Shown one piece after another: positions 1 to 11,162 of a stretch of DNA of 64,000 nt; the first letter of the stretch is position 1; every line of letters begins with the position of its first letter. The stretch is from Ifrita kowaldi. Its lineage: Eukaryota > Chordata > Aves > Passeriformes > Cinclosomatidae. The notes beneath the pieces were generated by a model. That model was not told where the DNA came from. It saw only the letters and a program-made list of their open reading frames with translations, and did not search any database. Where the stretch lies: contig VZRS01007535.1 of NCBI GenBank assembly GCA_013398055.1, positions 237,645 through 301,644 of the forward strand, in the 5' to 3' direction. The position numbers and the translations under genes are program-made.

Positions 1-253
1 AGGGGAAAGGGTTAGAATTTATTGAAAAACCACGATCAAGAGGGCAAAAATATTGTCAGGAATTTTGTGAACAGCACAGGATGGTGCAGGAATCCCACAG
101 GCTGTGCACATCTGCTTGCTGCATGCAGATGTCTAATATGCTCTAAAACATCTTGAGTGGTACCAAACCCCCCTTAGACAGCTGAATCCCTCTTCTCCAA
201 GGCAGACATTCCATGGGAGCAAACATCTCCTTGTGGCTCCGTGTGTCATCAAC
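1..253. other. Unannotated flank before the minisatellite
   Basis: I see no gene, RNA gene or recognisable repeat here. The sequence is mixed-composition intergenic DNA that runs directly into the tandem array at 254. An open frame on the minus strand that crosses this stretch owes its length to the array and is not taken as coding. Confidence 0.5.
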
Positions 254-667
254 AGAGAGCTCCAGAGCTGTGTGTCTGTCTGAGAGTTCCAGAGCTGTGT
301 CTGTCTGAGAGCTCCAGAAATGAGTGTGTCTGAGAGCTCCAGAGATTTGTGTCTGAGAGCTCCAGAGATCTGCATCTGTCTGAGACAAGCAGAAATGCGT
401 GTCTGAGAGTTCCAGAGCTGTGTGTCTGTCTGCGAGTTCCAGAGCTGTGTCTGTCTGAGAGCTCCAGAAATGAGTGTGTGTCTGAGAGTTCCAGAAATGT
501 GTCTGAGATCTGAGAGCCCCAGAGATGTGTGTCTAAGAGCTCCAGAGACGTGCATCTCTCTGAGAACTCCAGAAATGTGTGTCTGAGAGCTCCAGAAATG
601 TGTGTGTGAGATCTGAGAGCTCCAGAGCTGTGTGTCTATCTGAGAACTCCAGAGCTGTGTGTCTGTT
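254..667. repeat. Minisatellite with about 16 monomers of 22-29 bp
   Basis: The monomer core is gagagctccagagctg followed by a tgtgtctgtct-type spacer. About 16 degenerate copies can be read by eye. Monomers end in a few recurring types (agctg, aaatgag, gatctgcat or gacgtgcat). The same series of types starts again at about 405, which gives a higher-order period of roughly 150 bp between the first and second blocks. A third, shorter block closes the array. On the minus strand the array keeps a frame open and produces a repetitive pseudo-peptide, which I treat as an artefact of monomer length. Confidence 0.9.
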
Positions 668-3600
668 TCCCTTGACTACCAACAGGGAACAGAGGAATGA
701 GCTGACATGCAGATGTTATTGTGTGACTGAATGAGATGAGCTACATTTGGGCTGCACATGTCTCAAGCACTTTAAAAATCAATGCAAGTGTCTACAAAAT
801 CACCCTAAAACTCTGGTTGTTAAAGGACATGGAGGGAAGGTGTGACAAGCATCTTCCACTGAGTTAAAGGTAGCAGAAGTAGAAATGCGCTCTTGCTGTT
901 CACTACATGTGGGGAAAGAGAAATGGTTTAAATTACAGCAAGAGGATTTGTTCTATCTACTCAGGAGGCTTTTCACAGAGGAAGGAGAGTTGAGCCCTAG
1001 AAAAGGCTGTGTGGTGCAAAATTGCACCACTGCCCACAAAGAGCAGTCTGAGAAACACTGTGAGAGTGTTTCTCTCAGGTTTGTCTAAATACCAGCTTGG
1101 CAGTTTTAAGGCAGTGGTTGGGATGATCTCTGGAGTCTCTGCCAGCACTCTGTTTTCTACTGTTTCTCTAATTAAAATGGTACCAGGTTTTAAGATCATT
1201 GTTTAACATCTTGCTCAATTTTTTTTCCTGTTTTTTGAAAAGGCATGTAGCTCATTCCTTCAGGATCTTGTGTATTTTCGTGCTCCTGAACACATAAAAT
1301 GAGATCAAAACAGACTGAACAATGAAGGTAGCAAATATCAATTCATTCCTACTTTGCATTTGTATCCAAATGTTTCCTCCCCCTTTCCTTCCCTAACACC
1401 TTTGGTTTTGTTCACACACCAAAACCTTTCCTTTTTATTAATCCAGAAATTCCCACTTTGATTATTCAAGCTACTTCCATAGCTCCCTTCCCCTCTTTCC
1501 ACAGTTAAATCACCTGTTGTGACTAAACCCAGCTGCCTTCAGCATTGCTGATTATGAAAACAGCCTTCTCTTCACTCAGATGTTCAGCATTTTTAACAAG
1601 AAACCATGAATGCCAGAGAGATTTCTGTTTAGAGGGCAGATTTTCATGTGTTTGCAAGCAGAATTATGGTTACAAAGGACCCTGAGGTTTTAGTGAAAAC
1701 TCTGCACTGTGTCATCCTCCCCTTGTTTGGGTTTCACATCAAGTTGTACAACTCAGACTTAGGAACTTGAGTGAGGATTGGTTTATTTTCTATAGTAAAG
1801 ATGAATTGGGAAGGGGGAGGGGAAATTATTAATGTTTGCTTTTTTTAAAACTCTGCTCTTTGTGTTGGTAAAGGCAACGGTGCTTCCAAAAGTGTCTTCT
1901 GCTCAAGGTTGGATCCTCCATCAACCAAAGGGGTAGGAATATGTTCATTCAACCTTTTAACCAGAGTTGCAGCCCCACAGAGCTGTTCTGGCTGTTCAGC
2001 TGGAAGAATGATGCAAGGGCTGGAACCCCAGTCTAGACTTGCTGCTCTAAGGTAAAACACCAAAATCAGAGTTCAAAGAGTGGCAGCAAACAGTTCATTG
2101 AACAAGTGTGTTCAGATCTGGGCCTCAAGGATTGCTCCTTGTCTCCCATGGGCAGCAAAGCACTGGCCACTCCTTTCATTGTATCCCTCTACATCAGTCA
2201 TCTGTGAGGATTTAAGAGAGGTGGGGATGGGGATTTCTGGTCACAGATTTACAATATGAGTAGCTGCTGTTTGTAAGCTGTGCTGGGCCTTGTAGGCTTC
2301 TTCCTGAGTGCCACCACGCGCTGCACGTTTGACTTCTCATCTGGGGCTTTTTCCAGCTTTGGGGAGGATTCTGTGTCTCTGTGCCTGTTTGTACTTCACT
2401 TGAGCACAGGAAGATCCTGGCACTGACTGAAGCCTCAGTGTGGCCCTAAGTCACATCTTACCCTCAGTTTTCAAGAGCACCGTGTTTCAGCTCCCCTTAT
2501 TTATTTTCCCCCTCTCAGTATTCCTGGCTTTTGAAGTCTGTAGTGCTCCCCTAGGTTTGACTCTTCAGTGCTGTGACAAACAGCTCTCAGCTGACACTCA
2601 GAGTTATGGCATTTTCCCTGGCAGTGGCTGTGTGCACTCACAAACCTCGAGGGAAGCAAAGGCAATACAACATGATGGTGAGAACTGGTGTATTTCCAAA
2701 GCTTTCCAAAAGCTGCTGTGGGCTGTGTCTTGCACCGAATTAACTCAGTCAGCTCTCCATGCTCCCTATTATTTCTTTATGCTCTATTTGAAAAGGCTGT
2801 AAACCACTTAATGGACATCATGATACCTTTTTAATCTAAAAGTCATCAGATCTGGCTGAAACGACCTTGTGAACTCACAGCTCACATATCCAAAGGGCAA
2901 TTAGGGCAATTCCGTGCACCTGTAAAAGGTGTCTCTAAGTTTTTATACCTAGAGACCACCAGGCAGGACAGGACAAGGAACAATGTGCTGCCTCACCCAG
3001 GTTTTCTTTCTCCCAAGGATGGTGAGGACTGCAACATGGAGCTTTACAGAAGAACAGACTGATCTTTGTTGCACAGAAACTGGTAAGCTGCTTGTGAGAT
3101 AAGGCAATTTAGGAGGATGAGACAAATGTAGCTGTTCCTAACTCTGGAGAGTAATTTATCTAATCTTTAAGGGCCCCTCTTACACCGTTCTCCTCCTCAT
3201 GTTGCTGTAGTTTTCCTGCTTGCAGTGTCTGTATGAATTTCTAGTCCTTCTTGGAATTCTGCAAAAATGTGGGAGCTCAAGATACTGAGAGTTGTTCTAA
3301 GGAAGTATTTCCACTTATCTGTTGTCTTCTGAGCGCTTTTCTTTCCTTCCTTCTCCTTGGTGTAAGGAAGGGGGCATACAGGAGTGTTTTGACTTCATTT
3401 GCCAAATAATTTATTAGTTTGTGCACCTCTTTTTTATGCCCCACTTCTTCAAAATCAAATATTGTCCATATTAACAAATATAATGACAGCACTTAAGGAC
3501 TGGAAAGTTCCTCTTATTTCATTTGCCCTTCAAGATTAGCCTAATCACTTTCTAATCCATCCCCTTTTGGCTCTCTGTGATTCAGTTACCCAAATCCAAT

Positions 3601-6071
3601 TGCATTTATTTCCACTTAATCAGTTATTTTATGGTCCTGTCCAAGACTGTCACTTCTGATAGCTGATTTTCTGAAGTGTTTTAAATCAATTTAATTAATT
3701 TCCATCTAATCTCTCCAGGAACTTTCGGGATGTTGCTTTCTACACCAATTAGCCTCTCAAATTACTGGCATGTGCTTGTTAAGAAGTTTCCTCTTATCTC
3801 TGAGTTCCTTTGCTGTTGCTGTATGGCCCCTGTGATACCAGAGGGAGCTCGAAATTCCTTTCTCTCCCTTTCTGTTAATGGGCTCGGCTCTGAATGTTGT
3901 TTACAGAACAAAGAGGACCTCAAAGACCTATTTGACACCTAATGACTTGGAGATTAATATCTGCTTCACCCTCACTTTTAGCCATGAATCGGGTTAATGC
4001 AGGTAACAAGCCCTGAAACACATCCTCATTCTTAACAGGTTTATTTTCCGTTGGATCCGATTTGGACACTTTTCATGTGAATGTATAATACATATAAACT
4101 CAGACTTAGAAATTGATATATTAGACTTAGAAATGTGTATATAATATAGCTAAATGAATGTATATAATCATCTTTCCTTAATGTTTGCAAAACTATTACT
4201 TGCCCTCTGTAACTATGAAGTTAAAAACTTTGCATCTGTTTATGATCTCTTGATTTAAAGGCTTATTTTGAATTATCAACTAACTCGATGAATTCAGCAG
4301 AACCTCAGTTTCTTGTTTCAGTTATTTAAGGGGGAAAGAGGATTTCAGCAGAGAACAGAAAAGTGAGAACAGAGCAGGTTACAATCCTACCTGGGGGTGG
4401 AAAACAGAGGGAAGAAGTGAAGCACTCCCTGACTGTGGGAGAAGCCAGCAGGGCAGAGGTCACGCTGCTAAGTCAGTGTGGTGACTCAGTGCTGTGGTTA
4501 TGCACCTCCAGTGATTCTGTGTGATTAAATATGAACTGCATTTAACTCACTGCTTGCAGGAAGTTATTTCCCTTTAGTCTTCCAAGAAGTCTTCGGAAGG
4601 AAAAGGACAGACACTCCCTCTAGTGTCCTACTACTTAGAGCAAAATAAAGTTCAGTTTCTTTATTTTTTGGCCGTTGCCTGTCACCTTCCTTGATTTCTC
4701 ACACACGTGCTGATTCCAACCTGGCTTTTTAAATTCCTTCCACCACAATTGCTCCCAACTGATTGCACTGAGATGAAAGAACTTCCCTGTGAAAGCCCCT
4801 TTGAATCAGGAATGGGAGCAGTGGGAACAATCATCTGCAGTGCTGTAGGACTTGAGCGAGCTACTCAGAAACCAGGGTTGCTCAGTGCTGTGAAAACCAG
4901 GATCAAAAACACCAACCTTGCTGGAAGAAACTTGTATTTTATACATGAAGATGAAGGGAAGTTTCCCAGAGTCTAAGAGAAGTAATGTTTGACTACATTC
5001 TCATATCAGGTTCTGAAATAAAAACACATTTACAGGGTTTAGTGGGCTTAAGAGATCCCTTAATGTTGGTGCCAGTGGGCAGCGTGTGCCCGGTGCTTTA
5101 CCCTGCACAATGCCCTGGCTCAGGAAAAAGTTCTTTTGTCCTGTGTCTTGGAGCTCCAGAGTTAGTTTTGGATTGCTTTTAACACTGCCTGCTTCTGTGG
5201 AAAAGCTAAGAAAATCCTTGGGCCATAAATGCAACCCCGGTGTCACTGGAAATGTCTTTGAAGCTCCCAGTAAAGCCTGCTTATGTTTCTCTTTGACACA
5301 AAATCTGGGACAAATAAGAGTTTTGCATACCTTGGTTGCAAATATCCAAAATGAACAATTTTTCTTAACATCTGCTCAGGTCAAACTTGCTTGATTTTGG
5401 CATTCTGCAGTTTCACTTCTTTGAGTAGATGATTGTTTTGTTAAGTCAGGGGGTTAAGGAACAATAGTTCTTCATACAAACACTCCTGCTCAGCTGTGGA
5501 CGGATGGATTTCGCTGGAAACAAGGAAAGTCTTTGTCCATTGCTGGCTGTTCACTGTGTTTCCACGCAGAAGTCCAGGGAATTGAAGCATAACTTTAGGT
5601 GACTAATATCCAATTATCCAGGACAGGTGTGTGAAATGCTGTAGCTGAACAATTTATGGAATTGGGCACTTCTGCCTTTGTTTGTCTCTGAGTGGGTGAC
5701 AACATAGGAGGAGCTTGGAAAGGAGAAAGTCCCTTAACAAATAGATTGACACCAATCTACAACTTCAAAAACTATAGGATAACTCTCAGAGGAATAAAAG
5801 AGGACACTGTATAGACGCTGTCATGTTAGTGACAACCAACCAGCCCTTTTCGGTAAGATGTTTTCAGAACTCAACTGGAAGTCTGTAAAAATGGCAATAA
5901 GCATGAAATGGTTAGATTTTAACTGTCTCCAAAGTGTTGCAAAAATCAGCAAGTTTTAACATTCTGATCATCTTTGTGTCAGGGTTTCTTTCCTTGCTTT
6001 CCTGAGGACATTGACATCTTCCTTCTTGCAGTAACACTTTACTTGTGTGACCGGTCATCTGCTTACAGTCA
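668..6071. other. Intergenic DNA, no gene recognised
   Basis: This is 5.4 kb of ordinary AT-leaning vertebrate sequence. Open frames are all under about 120 codons and none resembles a protein family I know. The only local structure is an AT-rich patch at about 4080-4170, where a 12-base word (agacttagaaat) occurs at 4102 and again at 4123, a 21-bp spacing. I cannot assign any regulatory role. Confidence 0.5.
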
Positions 6072-6131
6072 CATTGGGGTGGGTTAAATGACCTTTAAGG
6101 TCCCTTCCAACCCCAACCACTCTGTGATTCT
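6072..6131 (+). mobile_element. CR1 LINE, 3'-end fragment
   Basis: The wording ggtcccttccaaccccaacc followed by actctgtgattct is the conserved CR1 3' untranslated terminus in sense orientation. Only the last ~60 bp are present. This is normal for CR1, which is usually 5'-truncated on insertion. No target-site duplication is expected for this family. Confidence 0.85.
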
Positions 6132-6439
6132 AAATTGCTGCCCTCTCCTGCCTGCTCTGGAATTTGGAGGAGCTTTTCCATTCCCTCTCATCCTTTGCTC
6201 ATCTAATTAGCCCCATAATGATGGAAGAGGGAGAGTGGTGATTTCCAGAGCAGCCTTTTAACATCACTGGGCACCAGCAGAGATGGAGTTGATGGTCTTC
6301 AGAAGAGGATCTCAGGTAGCAGCTGCTCTCCAGCCCTTTTCAAAAGTGAGCTCACATCTCCACTAGCACAGGACCTGGAGCTAGTCCACCTGGAAGTGCT
6401 GTGGTGACCTTGGGGACACACAAGTCATGGAGACAGGGA

Positions 6440-6606
6440 ACGGTTTGGGTTGGAAGGTACCTCAAAGACCATCCTGTTCCAACCCCCTGCCATGGGCACG
6501 GACACCTTCCACTATCCCAGGTTGCTCCAAGCCCCATCCAACCTGGCCTTGGACACTTCCAGGGATCCAGGGGCAGCCACAGCGTCTCTGGGCACACATC
6601 CCAGTG
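6440..6606 (-). mobile_element. CR1 LINE, 3'-end fragment
   Basis: Read on the plus strand it starts ggtttgggttggaagg, then gives ccaaccccctgccatgggca and a 'ccttccactatcccaggttgctccaagcccc' type run. This is the complement of the CR1 3' region. The 3' terminus lies at the low-coordinate end. The fragment is about 170 bp and non-coding. Open frames over it on both strands are incidental. Confidence 0.92.
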
Positions 6607-8044
6607 CATGAGATGTGATCATTTCTTGTGCCCCTTTCACAGAACTGAGCCATGTAGGGATCAAATAAGTCCCCAAACTGGAATCCAGGATGAGGGGAGG
6701 AATACCTAGAGCAGACAAGAGACTTTGTTTCCAAGAATTTCTGTTCATCAAGTCAGTGTGTGATGGAAAACATTGCACACTCCTGGGTGATGGCTAAAAG
6801 AGGCAAGGAAGCAGCAGCAGAACGACTAAGAGGCTAAAAATAGTATAAACCAGGGGCTGCAGGGAGAGAAACAACCTGAGGGGGTGTAGGAAGAGGCAAA
6901 ATGAGCACGTTGAAATAGAGAAGGAGGGAAGAAACAGCATAGAGAGGAGAAGAGGTGGGTGTTAAGATGGATTAAATATTTAGTTCTATTAAATATTTAA
7001 ATTTATATCTTCCTGGCTAACTTTCCAGGACAGAGAGTACTGGAAGAGGGATTACGTTCTGCAGGAATGAGGAGCTTTGCTGCCAGGAGTCAATTGACCT
7101 CCCCACGCTTTGGTTTCTCAGCCACAGAACAAAATAGAAACTGGTCTTGTGGGGGCACGGAGAAGTCCAGTGGGCTGAAATCCTTCCAGCACCCCCAGGT
7201 GAGAACAGCCAGTCCTTGCCAGGAGAAGGAGGCTCATGGACCCTCTCCCTCCCATCTCCCTGCGGAGGAGCAGCAGAGCCCGGGGTGCTGAGCAGATTCT
7301 GCTCCCAGGTTCATCTGCTTTCGGTTTGCTTTGAAGACGAGCTGGCTCAGAGCAGTAGGACAGTTGTACTGCCACGAAGCTTTCATCTTCCCATTTCCCT
7401 GGCCTTCATTTGTTACTGTTTTGCTCTCATCTGGCCACAGCTATTTATCAGTGCTTTGTTTGCAGCCTTTCTGGATGAAATCCTACAGCGAGAACACACT
7501 CTGAGTACCGGAGTCATAATAACGGTTTCACTTACTTATCCAAATTATTCAGCAATAATAGTGCTTTGTTTAGCACACATCCACTGCTGCAAAACACTTG
7601 AAATCCATGTCATGCAGAGGCCCAATGACATGTTACTTTAAAGTGGCACAACCAACTTTTTTTTGATTTTCAGCTTAAATTTGCAGTGCCCTTTTTTTCC
7701 TGTGCTTCCTCAGGAGGGGCTCTTTGGGCATGCAGCCACTTGTGGGAATTTTGTCATGTGGATACAGCAAAGACTTTCCACCCCAGGGAACCTCATCTTA
7801 TTTCCTTTGAGTAATGTGATTAAACTCTAGCTTAGAAGTACTTAAGGCTTTCGGGTTTGTAATTTGGAGTTCAGTTTAAACAGCCACAAACTGACACCCA
7901 TTTTTTCTCACAAGGCAGAATGTGCAAAATTCTAATTTCCATTTTGGATACTTGTTCTCCATTTGGATCACCTCCTCAAACACTCCCAGCTGTGAACGAG
8001 TGGCATCTCCCACGTCTTGTTCCTCATCCCAAACCTCCTTCACA
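6607..8044. other. Intergenic DNA, no gene recognised
   Basis: No repeat family or gene is recognised. A frame of 164 codons on the plus strand (7147-7641) opens with a non-ATG codon. It has no recognisable domain and no convincing splice context, so I leave it out as a gene. The stretch leads into the duplicated block that begins at 8045. Confidence 0.45.
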
Positions 8045-8268
8045 CATCCCTGCCCACCTGTGCTGTGATCTTTCCCCATCATTTACCACATTCATCAAAG
8101 GCCTTGAAAAATGTATGAAAGAGCGGCAATTTTCAGCCCAAATGTTAACTTTGCAACAAACACATAGGTAAGAGATTTTGCTGATGGCTTTAAACTGGAG
8201 GGTGTCCCATCCCTGGAAGTGTTCAGCTTGGATGAGGCTTTGAGAAACTGGTCTAGTGGGTGGCATCC

Positions 8269-8269
8269 N
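8269..8269. other. Single-N assembly junction
   Basis: One N separates a CR1 3' fragment that stops abruptly from a restart of sequence already seen at 8091. Confidence 0.95.
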
Positions 8270-8379
8270 TTCATCAAAGGCCTTGAAAAATGTATGAAAG
8301 AGCGGCAATTTTCAGCCCAAATGTTAACTTTGCAACAAACACATAGGTAAGAGATTTTGCTGATGGCTTTAAACTGGAG

Positions 8380-8508
8380 GGTGTCCCATCCCTGGAAGTG
8401 TTCAGCTTGGATGAGGCTTTGAGAAACTGGTCTAGTGGGTGGCATCCCTGCCATGGTAGAACTGGATGATGTTTAAGGTTCCTTCCAACCCAAACCATTC
8501 TGTGATCC
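8380..8508 (+). mobile_element. CR1 LINE 3'-end fragment (first complete copy in the duplicated block)
   Basis: The segment reads gtcccatccctggaagtgtt, then a 'gaaactggtctagtgggtggcatccctgccatgg' type run, and ends ggttccttccaacccaaacc attctgtgatcc. This is the sense-strand CR1 3' terminus. The same element appears cut at 8201-8268 and 9765-9856, and complete again at 9935-10063, because of the duplicated block. It probably represents one insertion in the real genome. Confidence 0.9.
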
Positions 8509-9607
8509 CATGAAATTTTCTTGTGCTGTTTATCTGAACACTGCATACAAACTGAGTAATGGTATCCTCTAGAAACGAAGGTGCCTCCCAGACTCTCCTT
8601 GTCCAAGATGAGATATGATAATGAAGCAATAAATACCTGTTGAAACCTAAGTTTTTCCTTTTTTTTCTTTTTCGACCTGCATTAATATTTTAATTTAAGA
8701 ACTCTCCATTTTAGTGCTTGGATGGCCAGGAAGAGCCGAGTGTGCACATGGGACACTGCCTCTGGTGTCACCCTGCCAAGAAATGAACAGAGCCCTAGTG
8801 GGAATAATCCTGGGCACAAAATAAATCTCCAGGAAATAGGTTTTCTACCTTTCAGCCTCAGAGATCAGCATGTGTGACCAAGCCACCTGTTGGCTTTGGG
8901 TATTTGCATCTTTCTCACATTATTGATTATCACTCCTCACCCCCCAAAAACACATATTTGTGCTCTCTGGATTGGGAAGAAAATAAATTGTTTTGCAAAG
9001 ATGGTCGGAAGTCCTGTCCCTCTGAGGGACATTGAGATATTTAAATCATTACAAACTTTCCCTGCAGCCTCCCCATCATTCAGTTTTGCAGTTCCTGCAA
9101 GCTTATGGCAACAAGTTATTTGCTGACGGTTTTTCTGATAATTATCAGGTTTCCCCCCCTTTTTTTCCCTTTACATTATGATTTTATGTGCCTCCTGTTT
9201 TTCCTTTTAGTGGCTGCGTTTTTCTGTGAGGCTTCAGTATTGTAAAGATAGTTTTGATGCTGAGCATCTGTTCCTTGCTTCCATAATCCATTGCAGTAGG
9301 ACTTTGGGAAAATGGGGAAAGGTTTCCATAGCATTGGGATGGGGATGTAAATACCTTTATCTAAAACCCAGATTAGGGGACGAAACGTTGCTATTTCTCA
9401 TCAACTGACTAGAGAAGAGGGTTCACACAAATCACGTGTTCACCTGGAAATTTTGCCCTAGTTTCTGTATTTCTGTGTTGTTTTATTTTTGTGCAGAAAT
9501 TGAAACTGTTAGGCCAAAAATGTAAGGAGTCTCTAGTTAATATTCCCAGATTTACTGTGTCAGGAGAGTTTTTTTCTAGAATTTTTGTAACAATCTGGAA
9601 ACATGAT

Positions 9608-9608
9608 N
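9608..9608. other. Single-N assembly junction
   Basis: After this N the sequence jumps back to a copy of 8045 onward. The sequence cut off before it (ending 9607) resumes seamlessly after 11162 in the second copy. Confidence 0.95.
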
Positions 9609-9856
9609 CATCCCTGCCCACCTGTGCTGTGATCTTTCCCCATCATTTACCACATTCATCAAAGGCCTTGAAAAATGTATGAAAGAGCGGCAATTTTCAG
9701 CCCAAATGTTAACTTTGCAACAAACACATAGGTAAGAGATTTTGCTGATGGCTTTAAACTGGAGGGTGTCCCATCCCTGGAAGTGTTCAGCTTGGATGAG
9801 GCTTTGAGAAACTGGTCTAGTGGGTGGCATCCCTGCCATGGTAGAACTGGATGATG

Positions 9857-9857
9857 N
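9857..9857. other. Single-N assembly junction
   Basis: This N interrupts the CR1 fragment and is followed by a copy starting inside the pre-CR1 sequence (matching 8304 onward). Confidence 0.95.
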
Positions 9858-9934
9858 AGGCAATTTTCAGCCCAAATGTTAACTTTGCAACAAACACATA
9901 GGTAAGAGATTTTGCTGATGGCTTTAAACTGGAG

Positions 9935-10063
9935 GGTGTCCCATCCCTGGAAGTGTTCAGCTTGGATGAGGCTTTGAGAAACTGGTCTAGTGGGTGGCAT
10001 CCCTGCCATGGTAGAACTGGATGATGTTTAAGGTTCCTTCCAACCCAAACCATTCTGTGATCC
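9935..10063 (+). mobile_element. CR1 LINE 3'-end fragment (duplicate of 8380-8508)
   Basis: This looks identical to the CR1 fragment at 8380-8508 with an offset of 1555 bp. I list it because it is in the given sequence, but it is probably the same physical element seen twice in the assembly. Confidence 0.85.
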
Positions 10064-11162
10064 CATGAAATTTTCTTGTGCTGTTTATCTGAACACTGCA
10101 TACAAACTGAGTAATGGTATCCTCTAGAAACGAAGGTGCCTCCCAGACTCTCCTTGTCCAAGATGAGATATGATAATGAAGCAATAAATACCTGTTGAAA
10201 CCTAAGTTTTTCCTTTTTTTTCTTTTTCGACCTGCATTAATATTTTAATTTAAGAACTCTCCATTTTAGTGCTTGGATGGCCAGGAAGAGCCGAGTGTGC
10301 ACATGGGACACTGCCTCTGGTGTCACCCTGCCAAGAAATGAACAGAGCCCTAGTGGGAATAATCCTGGGCACAAAATAAATCTCCAGGAAATAGGTTTTC
10401 TACCTTTCAGCCTCAGAGATCAGCATGTGTGACCAAGCCACCTGTTGGCTTTGGGTATTTGCATCTTTCTCACATTATTGATTATCACTCCTCACCCCCC
10501 AAAAACACATATTTGTGCTCTCTGGATTGGGAAGAAAATAAATTGTTTTGCAAAGATGGTCGGAAGTCCTGTCCCTCTGAGGGACATTGAGATATTTAAA
10601 TCATTACAAACTTTCCCTGCAGCCTCCCCATCATTCAGTTTTGCAGTTCCTGCAAGCTTATGGCAACAAGTTATTTGCTGACGGTTTTTCTGATAATTAT
10701 CAGGTTTCCCCCCCTTTTTTTCCCTTTACATTATGATTTTATGTGCCTCCTGTTTTTCCTTTTAGTGGCTGCGTTTTTCTGTGAGGCTTCAGTATTGTAA
10801 AGATAGTTTTGATGCTGAGCATCTGTTCCTTGCTTCCATAATCCATTGCAGTAGGACTTTGGGAAAATGGGGAAAGGTTTCCATAGCATTGGGATGGGGA
10901 TGTAAATACCTTTATCTAAAACCCAGATTAGGGGACGAAACGTTGCTATTTCTCATCAACTGACTAGAGAAGAGGGTTCACACAAATCACGTGTTCACCT
11001 GGAAATTTTGCCCTAGTTTCTGTATTTCTGTGTTGTTTTATTTTTGTGCAGAAATTGAAACTGTTAGGCCAAAAATGTAAGGAGTCTCTAGTTAATATTC
11101 CCAGATTTACTGTGTCAGGAGAGTTTTTTTCTAGAATTTTTGTAACAATCTGGAAACATGAT

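Larger units (their letters stand above)
8045..11162. repeat. Exact direct duplications joined at single N bases (probable false duplication)
   Basis: Four partial copies of one sequence lie in direct order. 8091-8268 is repeated at 8270 onward (offset 179). 8045 onward is repeated at 9609-9856 (offset 1564). 8304-9607 is repeated at 9859-11162 (offset 1555). I saw no difference between copies in the stretches I compared, including both long open frames. Every junction is marked by one N. Deleting 8269-10002 would restore a single uninterrupted copy and shorten the window by 1734 bp. Identical copies joined by Ns point to unresolved haplotypes or overlapping contigs rather than a biological tandem duplication. 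Confidence 0.85.

Noticed and set aside
133..555. 140-codon repetitive minus-strand frame
   Set aside because: It runs through the minisatellite. Its repeated peptide pattern follows from monomer length, and no start context or homologue supports it.
7147..7641. 164-codon plus-strand frame
   Set aside because: It starts with a non-ATG codon, has no recognisable domain, and crosses sequence of mixed composition without splice support.
8890..9126. Apparent tandem gene duplication (same frames at 10445-10681 and at 9226/10781)
   Set aside because: The identical frames come from the N-joined assembly duplication, and the frames themselves are short and unlike any protein.
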